DNA of 5,974 bases from contig JAESSL010000100.1 of assembly GCA_016764135.1 (NCBI GenBank), positions 1 to 5,974 on the forward strand, in the 5' to 3' direction. Below the pieces are notes generated by a model. It was not told the DNA's origin and searched no databases. It was given only the letters and a program-made list of their open reading frames with translations. Positions 1 to 5,974 of this stretch are shown piece by piece. The position numbers and the translations under genes are program-made. The number at the start of each line of letters is the position of its first letter. Position 1 is the first letter of the stretch. The DNA comes from Alphaproteobacteria bacterium. Its GTDB lineage: Bacteria; Pseudomonadota; Alphaproteobacteria; UBA8366; GCA-2717185.

Positions 1-1356
1 CCCAACCAGCCGCATAAGCTCGCGGGCGGAATCCCGACGGCTTTCCGCGTCGCCAATTTTATGGATGACCAGCGGTTCGGTGATGATGTCAAACACCGGC
101 ATGCGCGGGTTGAGAGAGCTGAACGGGTCCTGGAAAATGAACTGCATTTTCTTTCGGAACGGGATGAGTTCCTTCGGCGTCAGCGCCAATATGTCGACCG
201 GAGTTCCGCGATCATTATAGGTGACCGCGCCGGAATCCGCCGACAGGGCGCGCATCAGCATTTTTGATAGCGTGGTTTTGCCGCAGCCGCTTTCGCCGAC
301 CAGTCCCAGGCATTCGCCCCGGGCGATTTCAAAGCTGACGTCATCCACGGCGCGGACCATCTCGGTGGCGCCGCCAAAGAAAGAGCTTTTGCGAATGCCA
401 AAGCTCTTGGTCAGATTTTCGACCTTCAACATGGGCGCTTTCGCGGCCTCGGTCTCTGGCCAAGGTTCCTTGGCGTCGTACAGGAAGCCTTTGTGCGATT
501 CAATTTCCCGAATGGGAACAAGACGTTCGCCTTCCGCCATGTCAAAGCGGGGCACGGCTTTGTGGAGCGCTTTCAGATAGGGGTGTTGCGCGTTTCGGAA
601 GATGTCGTCGAGGTTGCCGGATTCCATAATTTCGCCGTGATACATGACGACGATGTCTTCGGCGACATTGGCCACGACGCCCAGATCATGGGTAATCATC
701 AGGACGGCCATGCCCAACTCTTCCTGAAGGTCCCGCAACAGTTTCAGGATTTGCGCCTGAATGGTGACATCCAGCGCGGTCGTGGGTTCGTCGGCGATCA
801 ACAGGCTGGGATTGCAGACCAGCGCCATGGCGATCATCGTGCGCTGGCGCAATCCGCCGGATAATTCAAAGGGATAGGTTTTCAGCGCGCGTGCGGGATC
901 GGGAAACCCGACAAGACGCAGCATGTCCCGGGTAATCTCCATCGCTTCCGCTTTTCCAAGCTTCCGATGTAGCATCAAGGCTTCGCTGACCTGATCGCCG
1001 ACGGTATGCAGCGGCGACAGGGAGGTCATCGGTTCCTGAAAAATGATGGAGATGCGCCCGCCGCGAATGGCGCGCATGGCGGCGCTATTGGGGTTGAGCG
1101 CGGCGATATCGATTGCGTCGCCGTCTGATTTTGGATCCCTGTACAGGATCCGGCCTGATGATATCGAGGCGGTTTTGGGCAGAATCCCCATAATGCTTTG
1201 TGAAACAACAGATTTACCGGAGCCTGATTCGCCGACCAGTGCGACGGTTTTTCCGGGTAGGATCTGGAAGGAGACGCCTTTGACAGCTTCCACGATTCCT
1301 TCCGGAAGCGTAAAGCGCACCTTTAAATCCTCAACGCTAAGCAGAGGGAACGTCAC
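1..1356 (-). CDS. Peptide-type ABC transporter, tandem ATP-binding subunit (Dpp/Opp/Yej class), 3' end outside window
   Basis: Cytoplasmic ATPase subunit of a binding-protein-dependent importer of the peptide/nickel (Dpp, Opp, YejF, GsiA) type, with two nucleotide-binding domains in one chain. 452 codons lie in the window without a stop; the family usually runs about 540-620. Domain 1: Walker A GESGSGKS at residues 42-49, Q-loop FQEPMTSL around Q107, signature LSGGLRQR at 165-172, Walker B LLIADEP at 185-191, switch histidine H223. An HPY segment near 258-260 fits the oligopeptide-transporter C-terminal region. Domain 2: Walker A GESGCGKT at 354-361 and Q-loop FQDPFSSLNP from 408; its signature and Walker B lie beyond position 1. 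The start is GTG at 1356-1354, because an in-frame TAA (1362-1360) sits just upstream and no ATG occurs before residue 56, inside domain 1. The gap to the preceding gene is 3 nt, so it is probably cotranscribed. Permease and binding-protein genes may follow to the left. Substrate unknown; the family call is very safe. Confidence 0.95.
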   Translation of the reverse strand, partial: MTFPLLSVEDLKVRFTLPEGIVEAVKGVSFQILPGKTVALVGESGSGKSVVSQSIMGILPKTASISSGRILYRDPKSDGDAIDIAALNPNSAAMRAIRGGRISIIFQEPMTSLSPLHTVGDQVSEALMLHRKLGKAEAMEITRDMLRLVGFPDPARALKTYPFELSGGLRQRTMIAMALVCNPSLLIADEPTTALDVTIQAQILKLLRDLQEELGMAVLMITHDLGVVANVAEDIVVMYHGEIMESGNLDDIFRNAQHPYLKALHKAVPRFDMAEGERLVPIREIESHKGFLYDAKEPWPETEAAKAPMLKVENLTKSFGIRKSSFFGGATEMVRAVDDVSFEIARGECLGLVGESGCGKTTLSKMLMRALSADSGAVTYNDRGTPVDILALTPKELIPFRKKMQFIFQDPFSSLNPRMPVFDIITEPLVIHKIGDAESRRDSARELMRLVG

Positions 1357-1359
1357 GAC

Positions 1360-1857
1360 TTAAGTCTCGTCCGCGAGGTCGATGGTGATTCCCATGGCGG
1401 TGATGTTTTCCAGCGTTGTTTCATCCATGGTTGCGTTGTTCTGAAATCCCGCTTGAATCGTAGGGCCGACCACATCGTCAAATCCGCTTAAAGTGGATTC
1501 GATGGTCATTTTGTTTTTCCCGTGGAAAATACTCAGATGCATCCAACCCTCGTTCTTGTCCCGGTGGGTCGAGTAGAATTTCAACACCACTTTGTCGATT
1601 TCTTTCCACGCAATCCTGCGTCCCATTGGTCCTCTGGCGATGACGCCGATGTCATCAATTTCGATAATCGTAAAATGGCGCATCGCCGTCTTCAGGCCAA
1701 AGCCGACGAACAACAGTAAAACCGAGCCCAGAATAGTCGATAATATCGGACCAGCGTTAACATAAAATAAAGGCAGGCCGCAAAAAGCGGCGCCGCAAAC
1801 CGCGCGGATATAATCGCCATACAGCGACGTTAGCGGATATTGGTAAACTGTACTCAT
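1360..1857 (-). CDS. Small membrane protein with probable PH-like domain, hypothetical
   Basis: A 165-residue protein of unknown function. The N-terminus holds one hydrophobic stretch at about residues 17-34 and a stronger one at about 36-55, ended by a basic KTAMRH segment, which suggests a two-helix hairpin in the inner membrane. The remainder is soluble. Its alternating beta pattern, with IIEIDDIGVIARG near 64-76, RRIAWKEIDKVVLK near 80-93 and a later GWMHLSIF strand, resembles bacterial PH-like domains fused to a membrane anchor; this is recognised by pattern, not by a search. I chose ATG 1857-1855 because it forms an ATGA overlap with the stop of the deacetylase gene. An upstream in-frame ATG at 1875 would add six residues and a longer overlap. 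Hand counting gives about 49% G+C over 1381-1800, clearly lower than sampled parts of the glycosyltransferase genes (about 67-70%), so its origin may differ. The real gene is likely; the function is unknown. Confidence 0.8.
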   Translation of the reverse strand: MSTVYQYPLTSLYGDYIRAVCGAAFCGLPLFYVNAGPILSTILGSVLLLFVGFGLKTAMRHFTIIEIDDIGVIARGPMGRRIAWKEIDKVVLKFYSTHRDKNEGWMHLSIFHGKNKMTIESTLSGFDDVVGPTIQAGFQNNATMDETTLENITAMGITIDLADET

Positions 1858-2624
1858 GCGGTTGGCGCCCACCATGCTGTTGCGGGATGTTTTTTGATCA
1901 CCCGCAGTAATGTTTCAATAAATCGCCAGCACGCGTCGTCGTGATCCGCGTGATGGGTTAAAAGTCCTGTCGGCTGATCTGCGGCCGATCCCTGGCGGCG
2001 TTGCGACAGATGCGTTGTCAGAAGTTCAAGCGACGCGGTTTCTCCCAGAAACCTGCGTCCGCCGCGCCAGTTAATGATGTCGGCACGGGCGTTTATCTGG
2101 GTGACGGCCGTCGGTGGGGCCGCGTTTGCGGGTGTTGCGCCATAGGTCGAATAGGCCCGGAATCCGACGCTGGCGAGCCGTGGAACGAGCGAATTCGTCA
2201 TACGGTTCCAGGGGGGAACGAACATCGGCCTGAACCGCGCGCCGAAGAGGTCGCCAATCCGCTTGAATCCGGCGATCAGGTCAAGGCGCATGGCGTCGGG
2301 CGTCCGGTGCGCGCCGAATTCGGCTTTCTTTTCGTCGCTTGGCGCGTGATTTAAATGCGCGAACCCATGTTGGAGCACGGTCGCATGGGGGCGGGTGTTG
2401 AGTGCGTCGGCCAGCTCGGCGGTCGCATCGTGCGGAATGACCGCCAGCGATATTGGCGTTTCGTCGGCAATGTCGAGCAGGCGGGTCAATGCGGGCGTCA
2501 TGCGAGTTGCGTCATCGTCGCGCCACCAGAAGGTGGCGATGCGCCCACGTTTTTTCCACGCATCAAGCTCCGCGTGAAACGCGTCCCATCCTGTCAAATC
2601 TGCGGCGTGTTGAATCTGCGGCAT
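1854..2624 (-). CDS. Polysaccharide deacetylase family protein (NodB/CE4-like)
   Basis: Probable metal-dependent deacetylase of a saccharide, 256 residues. The conserved elements appear in the expected order for this fold: an acidic WWRDDDA motif (D36-D38) in place of the usual TFDD, a metal-binding HGFAH motif (H86 and H90), a VPPWNR motif at 136-141 like the RxPxG/RPPWN segment, and a late LTHH motif with H224/H225 as the candidate catalytic histidine. In the family, the Asp and the His-x3-His pair bind a divalent metal and N- or O-acetyl groups are removed. No signal peptide or membrane helix is visible, so the protein is predicted to be cytoplasmic and could act on an intermediate rather than on finished polymer. 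ATG 2624 follows a 24-nt gap and a weak AGTAAG-type ribosome site. The stop overlaps the next start by 4 nt. Substrate is inferred only from the glycosyltransferase neighbours. Confidence 0.88.
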   Translation of the reverse strand: MPQIQHAADLTGWDAFHAELDAWKKRGRIATFWWRDDDATRMTPALTRLLDIADETPISLAVIPHDATAELADALNTRPHATVLQHGFAHLNHAPSDEKKAEFGAHRTPDAMRLDLIAGFKRIGDLFGARFRPMFVPPWNRMTNSLVPRLASVGFRAYSTYGATPANAAPPTAVTQINARADIINWRGGRRFLGETASLELLTTHLSQRRQGSAADQPTGLLTHHADHDDACWRFIETLLRVIKKHPATAWWAPTA

Positions 2625-2648
2625 GGCTTACTGATATAACGACTTTTT

Positions 2649-3818
2649 TCACGGGGTTAAAGCGACAAGATCAACCATACGATGCGCCGTTTCAGACGCG
2701 CCGTTCAGACGGATGGCGTTTTTGACCGATGATGGTTGAGCGGATGGGTCGGGTGCGTGTTTCAGAGCGGTTTCATCGATTGCGCGGGCTAGTCGGGACG
2801 GCGTTAACGCCGCTTCAGAAACGACGTTAAACCCTGCTTCGTTGGCGAGTAATTTCGCGCGCACGGATTGTTCCGTTTCGCCATCCTGGCTAAAGGGCGC
2901 GAGCACGGCGGGGGTTTCGGTCGCGAGGAGGTCCATAATCGTATTGTAGCCCGCCTGGCTGACCGAGAGCGCGCTCTGGGCGAGCATGTCGCGAAACCTC
3001 GTGCTGAAGGTCTCTAATGTAACGCCCTCTGGCGCGGATAATTTTAACCGCTCTGATTTGGGAAAATTAGGCCCGGTGATTATGCGCCACGGCGCGTCGC
3101 GGAACCGGGTCAGGGGCCGGGCCGCCAGCGCTGCGCGCACCAGCGGCGCTCCGACCGCGCCGCCACCCACGGAGACGACGACGCCTTCGCGTTTCCTCGG
3201 GGGTGAAATCAGGGCATTTGGCGTATTGGAATCGGATGAAATATATCCCGTGTACTGAATTTTATCGGCGATGGCGTCGGCGGCGGGGAAGGTTTCATCA
3301 AAGGCGATGAAGGCCGGGTCGCCATGCACCAGGACGGTGGTGCAATACGTGTTGACGATGTCGATGGTTTCCTGGACGCGGTCCGGGTTTTTCTTTTGCA
3401 CCAGAATATCCCGAACGGAAATCGCGACCGGCGTTCCGCGCGCCTTGGCCGCCTTCAGAAGCGGTAGAAGTTCGAACTGGAACCGACGTCGAGCGAACGG
3501 ATAACCTTCAATCAGCACCGCATCCGGCGCCGTGTTCTGGAATGTTTCCAGCAACAAGGATCGGCGGCGTTGTTCCCAATTTGCATCGATGGGGTGTCCG
3601 TTTTCGTCCACCAGCGTCTTGAAACTTGCGTCGGTTGCGCGGGTTGGCGGCAGTTGAACAATTGTTGCGCCGTTCAAATCCAGCGCCAAATCTTCAGACC
3701 CGCCGGTCACATAGGTGACCTCAAGCCCGGCCGCCCGTAACGCACGCGCGATGGCGGCGGCGCGGGTCTGGTGTCCGACGCCTAATATATGCTGCACATA
3801 AAAAAGGATGCGGGCCAT
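2649..3818 (-). CDS. MurG-like glycosyltransferase (GT-B fold, COG4671-type predicted glycosyltransferase)
   Basis: A 389-residue predicted transferase of a sugar from a nucleotide-sugar donor, with a GT28/MurG-like two-domain GT-B layout. The N-terminal domain opens with a beta strand and the glycine loop LGVGHQTRAAAIARAL (residues 12-27), matching the GxGH acceptor-side loop of MurG relatives. VLIEGYPFARRRFQFELLPL (101-120) is characteristic of the COG4671 group as I remember it. The C-terminal domain begins with VSVGGGAVGAP (215-225), followed by SQAGYNT (287-293), corresponding to the donor-site loop, and PFSQDGETEQSVRA (308-321), corresponding to the Q-x2-x-A donor-binding helix. There is no signal peptide or helix anchor; such enzymes usually sit at the inner face of the membrane. 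ATG 3818 lies 4 nt after the phosphatase stop. It is not MurG itself: sequence and context are wrong for cell-wall synthesis. Donor and acceptor are unknown. Confidence 0.9.
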   Translation of the reverse strand: MARILFYVQHILGVGHQTRAAAIARALRAAGLEVTYVTGGSEDLALDLNGATIVQLPPTRATDASFKTLVDENGHPIDANWEQRRRSLLLETFQNTAPDAVLIEGYPFARRRFQFELLPLLKAAKARGTPVAISVRDILVQKKNPDRVQETIDIVNTYCTTVLVHGDPAFIAFDETFPAADAIADKIQYTGYISSDSNTPNALISPPRKREGVVVSVGGGAVGAPLVRAALAARPLTRFRDAPWRIITGPNFPKSERLKLSAPEGVTLETFSTRFRDMLAQSALSVSQAGYNTIMDLLATETPAVLAPFSQDGETEQSVRAKLLANEAGFNVVSEAALTPSRLARAIDETALKHAPDPSAQPSSVKNAIRLNGASETAHRMVDLVALTP

Positions 3819-3822
3819 GCGG

Positions 3823-4434
3823 TCAGGCGCCGCCTGAGGGTTCCGACGGCGTTACTAAAGAGTGATTGAACCGATGGCGAAGGGGCGCGCCGTCCTCGGC
3901 GATCCTGAAAAAGTGGACACAGTCGTCTTGTAGTTTTTCTGGCGGCTTGTCCGTCATGTCCCAATTTGCGGACAGCGCATACAACGCGCGAATGACGCCC
4001 TTATGGCACACTGCGACGGTCGCTTGTTGGGTGCGCGCGCATTCCAGCAAGAGCGGTTTCAGGCGGTCCTGCACATCGCGTGGGCTTTCGCCGCCTGGGG
4101 CGCGAAAATCCAGCCCCTTGGCCTCCCACGCTTTCATCAGATCGCCCAGCTCGGCGCGCAATTCCGGCAAGCGTTTGCCTTCCCACTCGGCCCAGCTCAT
4201 TTCCATCAACCGGTCATCGGTTTGGGGGGCGCGCCCGGACAGGATTGTCGCTGTTTCTTGCGCCCGCGACAACGGGCTGGCGATCCAGGTGAAGTCGTTC
4301 AGCTCTGACGGAATCCGCCAGCCCGAAACTTTTTCACGGCCCGCCGCGCTCAGGGGAATATCGCTATGCCCTTGTACGACGCCTTGTTCGTTCCATTCGG
4401 TCGGACCGTGGCGGATGACGGCGAAGAGGGTCAT
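3823..4434 (-). CDS. Histidine phosphatase family protein (phosphoglycerate mutase-like)
   Basis: A 203-residue cytoplasmic phosphatase of the branch-1 histidine phosphatase superfamily. The catalytic RHGPTEWN motif sits at residues 8-15, with H9 the phospho-accepting histidine. R57 and E60 lie in the conserved SPLSRAQET segment, E78 is the probable acid/base in MEMSWAEWEG, and H144 is the second active-site histidine in VCHKGVIR. All core residues are present, so it should be active. The family includes cobalamin-pathway (CobC) and sugar-phosphate phosphatases; nothing here links it to cobalamin, and its place between glycosyltransferase genes suggests a phosphorylated sugar or sugar-linked intermediate. 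The start ATG overlaps the upstream stop as ATGA, and a strong GGAGG lies 4 nt before it. The usual G after the second histidine is replaced by K (CHKG). Family call very safe; substrate unknown. Confidence 0.93.
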   Translation of the reverse strand: MTLFAVIRHGPTEWNEQGVVQGHSDIPLSAAGREKVSGWRIPSELNDFTWIASPLSRAQETATILSGRAPQTDDRLMEMSWAEWEGKRLPELRAELGDLMKAWEAKGLDFRAPGGESPRDVQDRLKPLLLECARTQQATVAVCHKGVIRALYALSANWDMTDKPPEKLQDDCVHFFRIAEDGAPLRHRFNHSLVTPSEPSGGA

Positions 4435-5564
4435 GCTGCCTCCATGATTATTTGGTTCAATTGGCGTGATGCGCCGTCGATGTCGTGATGGGATTGCGTG
4501 TGCGCCAGCGCGGCGCGTCCCATGTCGCGACGACGATCCGGGTTGCTCAATAATACTCGAATGTCGCGCGCCATGTCATTCGCCAATGTTGCGAGATTCA
4601 TGGGGGCGATCAATCCGGTCTCGTCATGGGCGACGATTTGTCGGACGCCGGGCGCGCCGCCGGCGATGACCGGGGTTCCCGCCGCCTGGGCCTCCAGCAA
4701 GGCCATGCCATAGGCCTCGCGAATGGCGGGCCAGACGAACAGGTCCGCCGCCGCGTTCAGTGCGTTTACGGTTGCTGGCGGCGTGGCGCCCAGCCAATGA
4801 ATTCGGGAATCGTCGCCAAACAGTGCGACAATTTCGTCGCGTGCGGGCCCGTCGCCAGCGATCAAAAGGTGGAAGGGCGTCTCTTCCAGGAGAGAAACGA
4901 TGCGGGCCAGTATCTTATAGGAGTCGAACTTATCGCCATGGCGCAGCATGGCGACGACGGCGATCCAGGGGCGGGTAGGCTCGAGATTATATTCTTTGGC
5001 GAAAGCGGCGCGATGGTCTTGCCGCGTTCTCGCCGCCGCGCGCGCATCGCGTGTGTCGATGAACGGGGCCAGCGCCGTCAGGCGATCACCGTCTTTGACG
5101 ATGGCGCGGACGCACGGATCATCGTCAGGGTTCAGGGTGATTATGCGCGCGGCCTGACGCAGCGCCGTTTCAACTTCGGCGTGACTGTTGCGCCACGGGC
5201 CGCCGGCTTGTTTGGGGGCAAAACTGGCCTCCGCCACGACATAGGGAACCGACAGCGCGCGGGCGATCCGTGGGCCCAGCAAATCGGGCGCCTTGTGGTA
5301 CAGATGGTAGGTAAACCAGAGGTCGGGTTTTGTGTGGTCGTCAGCGTGATCCAGATAGGATTGCGCAACCTGGTCGGCGCGCCGGCGGATGCGGTCCTGT
5401 CGTCGAATGTCGCCTGATCCGTCATAGCTGCGCAGCCGAGAGGCCAGCGTTACGTCGTGCCCCGCGCGCCGCAACGCTTGCATCAGCAACCGCGCCATAC
5501 GTCGGTCGCCGGAGGGAATGGGGTGGTATGGCGGTTTTAACGGCGCGTAAAAGGCGATGTTCAT
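4431..5564 (-). CDS. Glycosyltransferase family 4 (GT-B, group 1) protein
   Basis: A 377-residue retaining glycosyltransferase of the GT4 type, moving a sugar from a nucleotide donor to a glycan or lipid-linked acceptor at the cytoplasmic side. The N-terminal domain starts with the strand MNIAFYAPLKPP, followed by HPIPSGDRRMARLL (14-27), a typical glycine-containing acceptor loop, and a PDLWFTYH segment near 80-87. The C-terminal donor domain begins around 198, with R208 and K212 in MLRHGDK as the likely diphosphate-binding pair, HLLIAGDGP at 232-240, and the E-x7-E signature EAYGMALLE at 283-291, followed by AGTPVIAG. Full family length, no signal peptide. I start at ATG 5564-5562, which overlaps the previous stop by one base (TGATG); an in-frame upstream ATG at 5600 would add 12 unlike residues (MRTFRPPCGGGV) and lies within the preceding gene. 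The gene ends in a 4-nt overlap with the phosphatase start. Sugar specificity cannot be told. Confidence 0.93.
   Translation of the reverse strand: MNIAFYAPLKPPYHPIPSGDRRMARLLMQALRRAGHDVTLASRLRSYDGSGDIRRQDRIRRRADQVAQSYLDHADDHTKPDLWFTYHLYHKAPDLLGPRIARALSVPYVVAEASFAPKQAGGPWRNSHAEVETALRQAARIITLNPDDDPCVRAIVKDGDRLTALAPFIDTRDARAAARTRQDHRAAFAKEYNLEPTRPWIAVVAMLRHGDKFDSYKILARIVSLLEETPFHLLIAGDGPARDEIVALFGDDSRIHWLGATPPATVNALNAAADLFVWPAIREAYGMALLEAQAAGTPVIAGGAPGVRQIVAHDETGLIAPMNLATLANDMARDIRVLLSNPDRRRDMGRAALAHTQSHHDIDGASRQLNQIIMEAA
4439..4443 (-). promoter_or_regulatory. Ribosome binding site of the histidine phosphatase gene
   Basis: On the minus strand the sequence reads GGAGG, then CAGC, then the ATG at 4434. 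This is the best Shine-Dalgarno match among the junctions of the window and lies inside the last codons of the preceding glycosyltransferase. Together with the 4-nt ATGA overlap it fixes the phosphatase start and points to coupled translation. The other genes here have only weak sites. Confidence 0.75.
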
Positions 5565-5974
5565 CACGCCGCCGCCGCAGGGGGGTCGAAAAGTTCGCAC
5601 AGCGTATCGATGCCGGCATCCATGGAAAAACGAGCGTGTACCCGGTCAAATCCCGCTTGCGCCAACTTCGCCCGCAAGATCGGGTTTTCGATCAGGGTTT
5701 TTAGTGCGGCGGACAACGCGTCGCTATCGCCGGGCGCGACCAGAACGCCGGTTTCGCCATTGATAACCAGTTCCGGAATGCCGGACATGTTTGTACTGAT
5801 GACGGCGACCTGCTGGCTTTGTGCTTCCATTAATACATTCGGCAACCCATCCCGGTCGCCATCCGCCGTTTGCTTGCTGGGCAGGATAAAAATGTCCGCG
5901 CGGCGCAATTCCGACAAGACCATTTCCTGCGGTTGGGCGCCCATCCAGGCGATGCGCGTGGATAGGCCCAAGTC
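5564..5974 (-). CDS. Glycosyltransferase family 4 protein, 5' end outside window
   Basis: The C-terminal 136 residues of a second GT4-type glycosyltransferase; the reading frame is open to the window edge, so the start lies outside. The visible part is the donor-binding domain: LGLSTRIAWMGAQPQ at 2-16, the strand ADIFILPS (26-33), then the signature ADGDRDGLPNVLMEA at 37-51. In the latter, D42 stands where the first glutamate of the E-x7-E pair normally lies and E50 is the second; the form GDRDGLPNVLMEA is common in exopolysaccharide-type transferases. Next come ISTNMSGIPELVINGETGVLVAPGD-like elements typical of the family (59-83). A TTG at 5971 could be mistaken for a start, but a truncated domain would result. 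The C-terminus is an odd run, PPAAAA, encoded by a GCG repeat. The stop shares one base with the next start (TGATG). This is a paralogue of the next gene, probably adding a different residue to the same saccharide. Confidence 0.93.
   Translation of the reverse strand, partial: DLGLSTRIAWMGAQPQEMVLSELRRADIFILPSKQTADGDRDGLPNVLMEAQSQQVAVISTNMSGIPELVINGETGVLVAPGDSDALSAALKTLIENPILRAKLAQAGFDRVHARFSMDAGIDTLCELFDPPAAAA

Noticed and set aside
165..172. Altered ABC signature LSGGLRQR (residues 165-172 of the ATPase) as a sign of inactivity
   Set aside because: The core SGG is intact and the fifth position varies in this transporter class (Q, M or L), so activity is expected. The coordinates given are residue numbers, not bases.
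493..864. Plus-strand frames in the first 1.3 kb
   Set aside because: The minus strand is open without a stop for 452 codons and encodes all the motifs of a tandem ABC ATPase, so these are shadows.
2625..2648. Possible promoter or terminator in the only real intergenic gap (24 nt)
   Set aside because: There is a TATATC-like hexamer but no convincing -35 partner at normal spacing, and no stem-loop with a T-run.
3866..4447. Plus-strand open frame (193 codons) opposite the histidine phosphatase
   Set aside because: Composition is rich in Ser, Arg and Pro with no domain, and the minus strand carries an intact catalytic phosphatase.
4626..5417. Long plus-strand open frame (263 codons) opposite the complete GT4 gene
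   Set aside because: It has no recognisable domain and lies entirely antisense to a gene with clear GT4 motifs; high G+C readily opens such shadow frames.
5567..5580. GCG/GCC repeat as a possible phase-variable tract
   Set aside because: It is only about four triplet units, changes in steps of three would not shift the frame, and it simply encodes the terminal alanines.
5969..5971. TTG as start of the first glycosyltransferase
   Set aside because: The frame continues to the window edge and the protein would begin in the middle of the donor-binding domain.

Overview
This 5,974-base window carries seven genes, all on the minus strand and packed so tightly that they look like one operon. Transcription runs from high to low coordinates. 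The two outermost genes are cut by the window edges. The gene families, protein style and moderately high G+C with uneven local composition suggest a Gram-negative proteobacterium, most likely an alphaproteobacterium. That placement is inference; no marker gene is present.

In transcription order the layout is: (1) the C-terminal part of a GT4-type glycosyltransferase, 5974-5564; (2) a second, complete GT4-type glycosyltransferase, 5564-4431; (3) a histidine phosphatase, 4434-3823; (4) a MurG-like (GT-B, COG4671-type) glycosyltransferase, 3818-2649; (5) a NodB/CE4-like polysaccharide deacetylase, 2624-1854; (6) a small two-helix membrane protein with a probable PH-like domain, 1857-1360; (7) a tandem-ATPase subunit of a peptide-type ABC transporter, 1356-1, which starts at GTG and leaves the window before its second ATPase domain is complete. 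The junctions are +1-nt overlap, 4-nt overlap, 4-nt gap, 24-nt gap, 4-nt overlap and 3-nt gap. I see no internal terminator and no convincing promoter.

Genes 1-5 read as a pathway that builds and trims a saccharide. Three sugar transferases would add residues to an acceptor, a phosphatase would remove a phosphate from an intermediate or by-product, and a deacetylase would remove N- or O-acetyl groups. No priming transferase, flippase, polymerase or acceptor is visible, so the product (exopolysaccharide, glycolipid, envelope decoration) cannot be named. The last gene belongs to the Dpp/Opp/Yej importer class. It may begin a separate transport unit that shares the transcript, or it may recover a peptide or saccharide linked to the same pathway.

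The most unusual points are the combination itself, the deacetylase with no visible export signal, and the AT-richer PH-like membrane protein wedged between the glycan genes and the transporter. There is no RNA gene, CRISPR array, insertion sequence or obvious repeat. No stretch of more than 24 bases lacks a gene.
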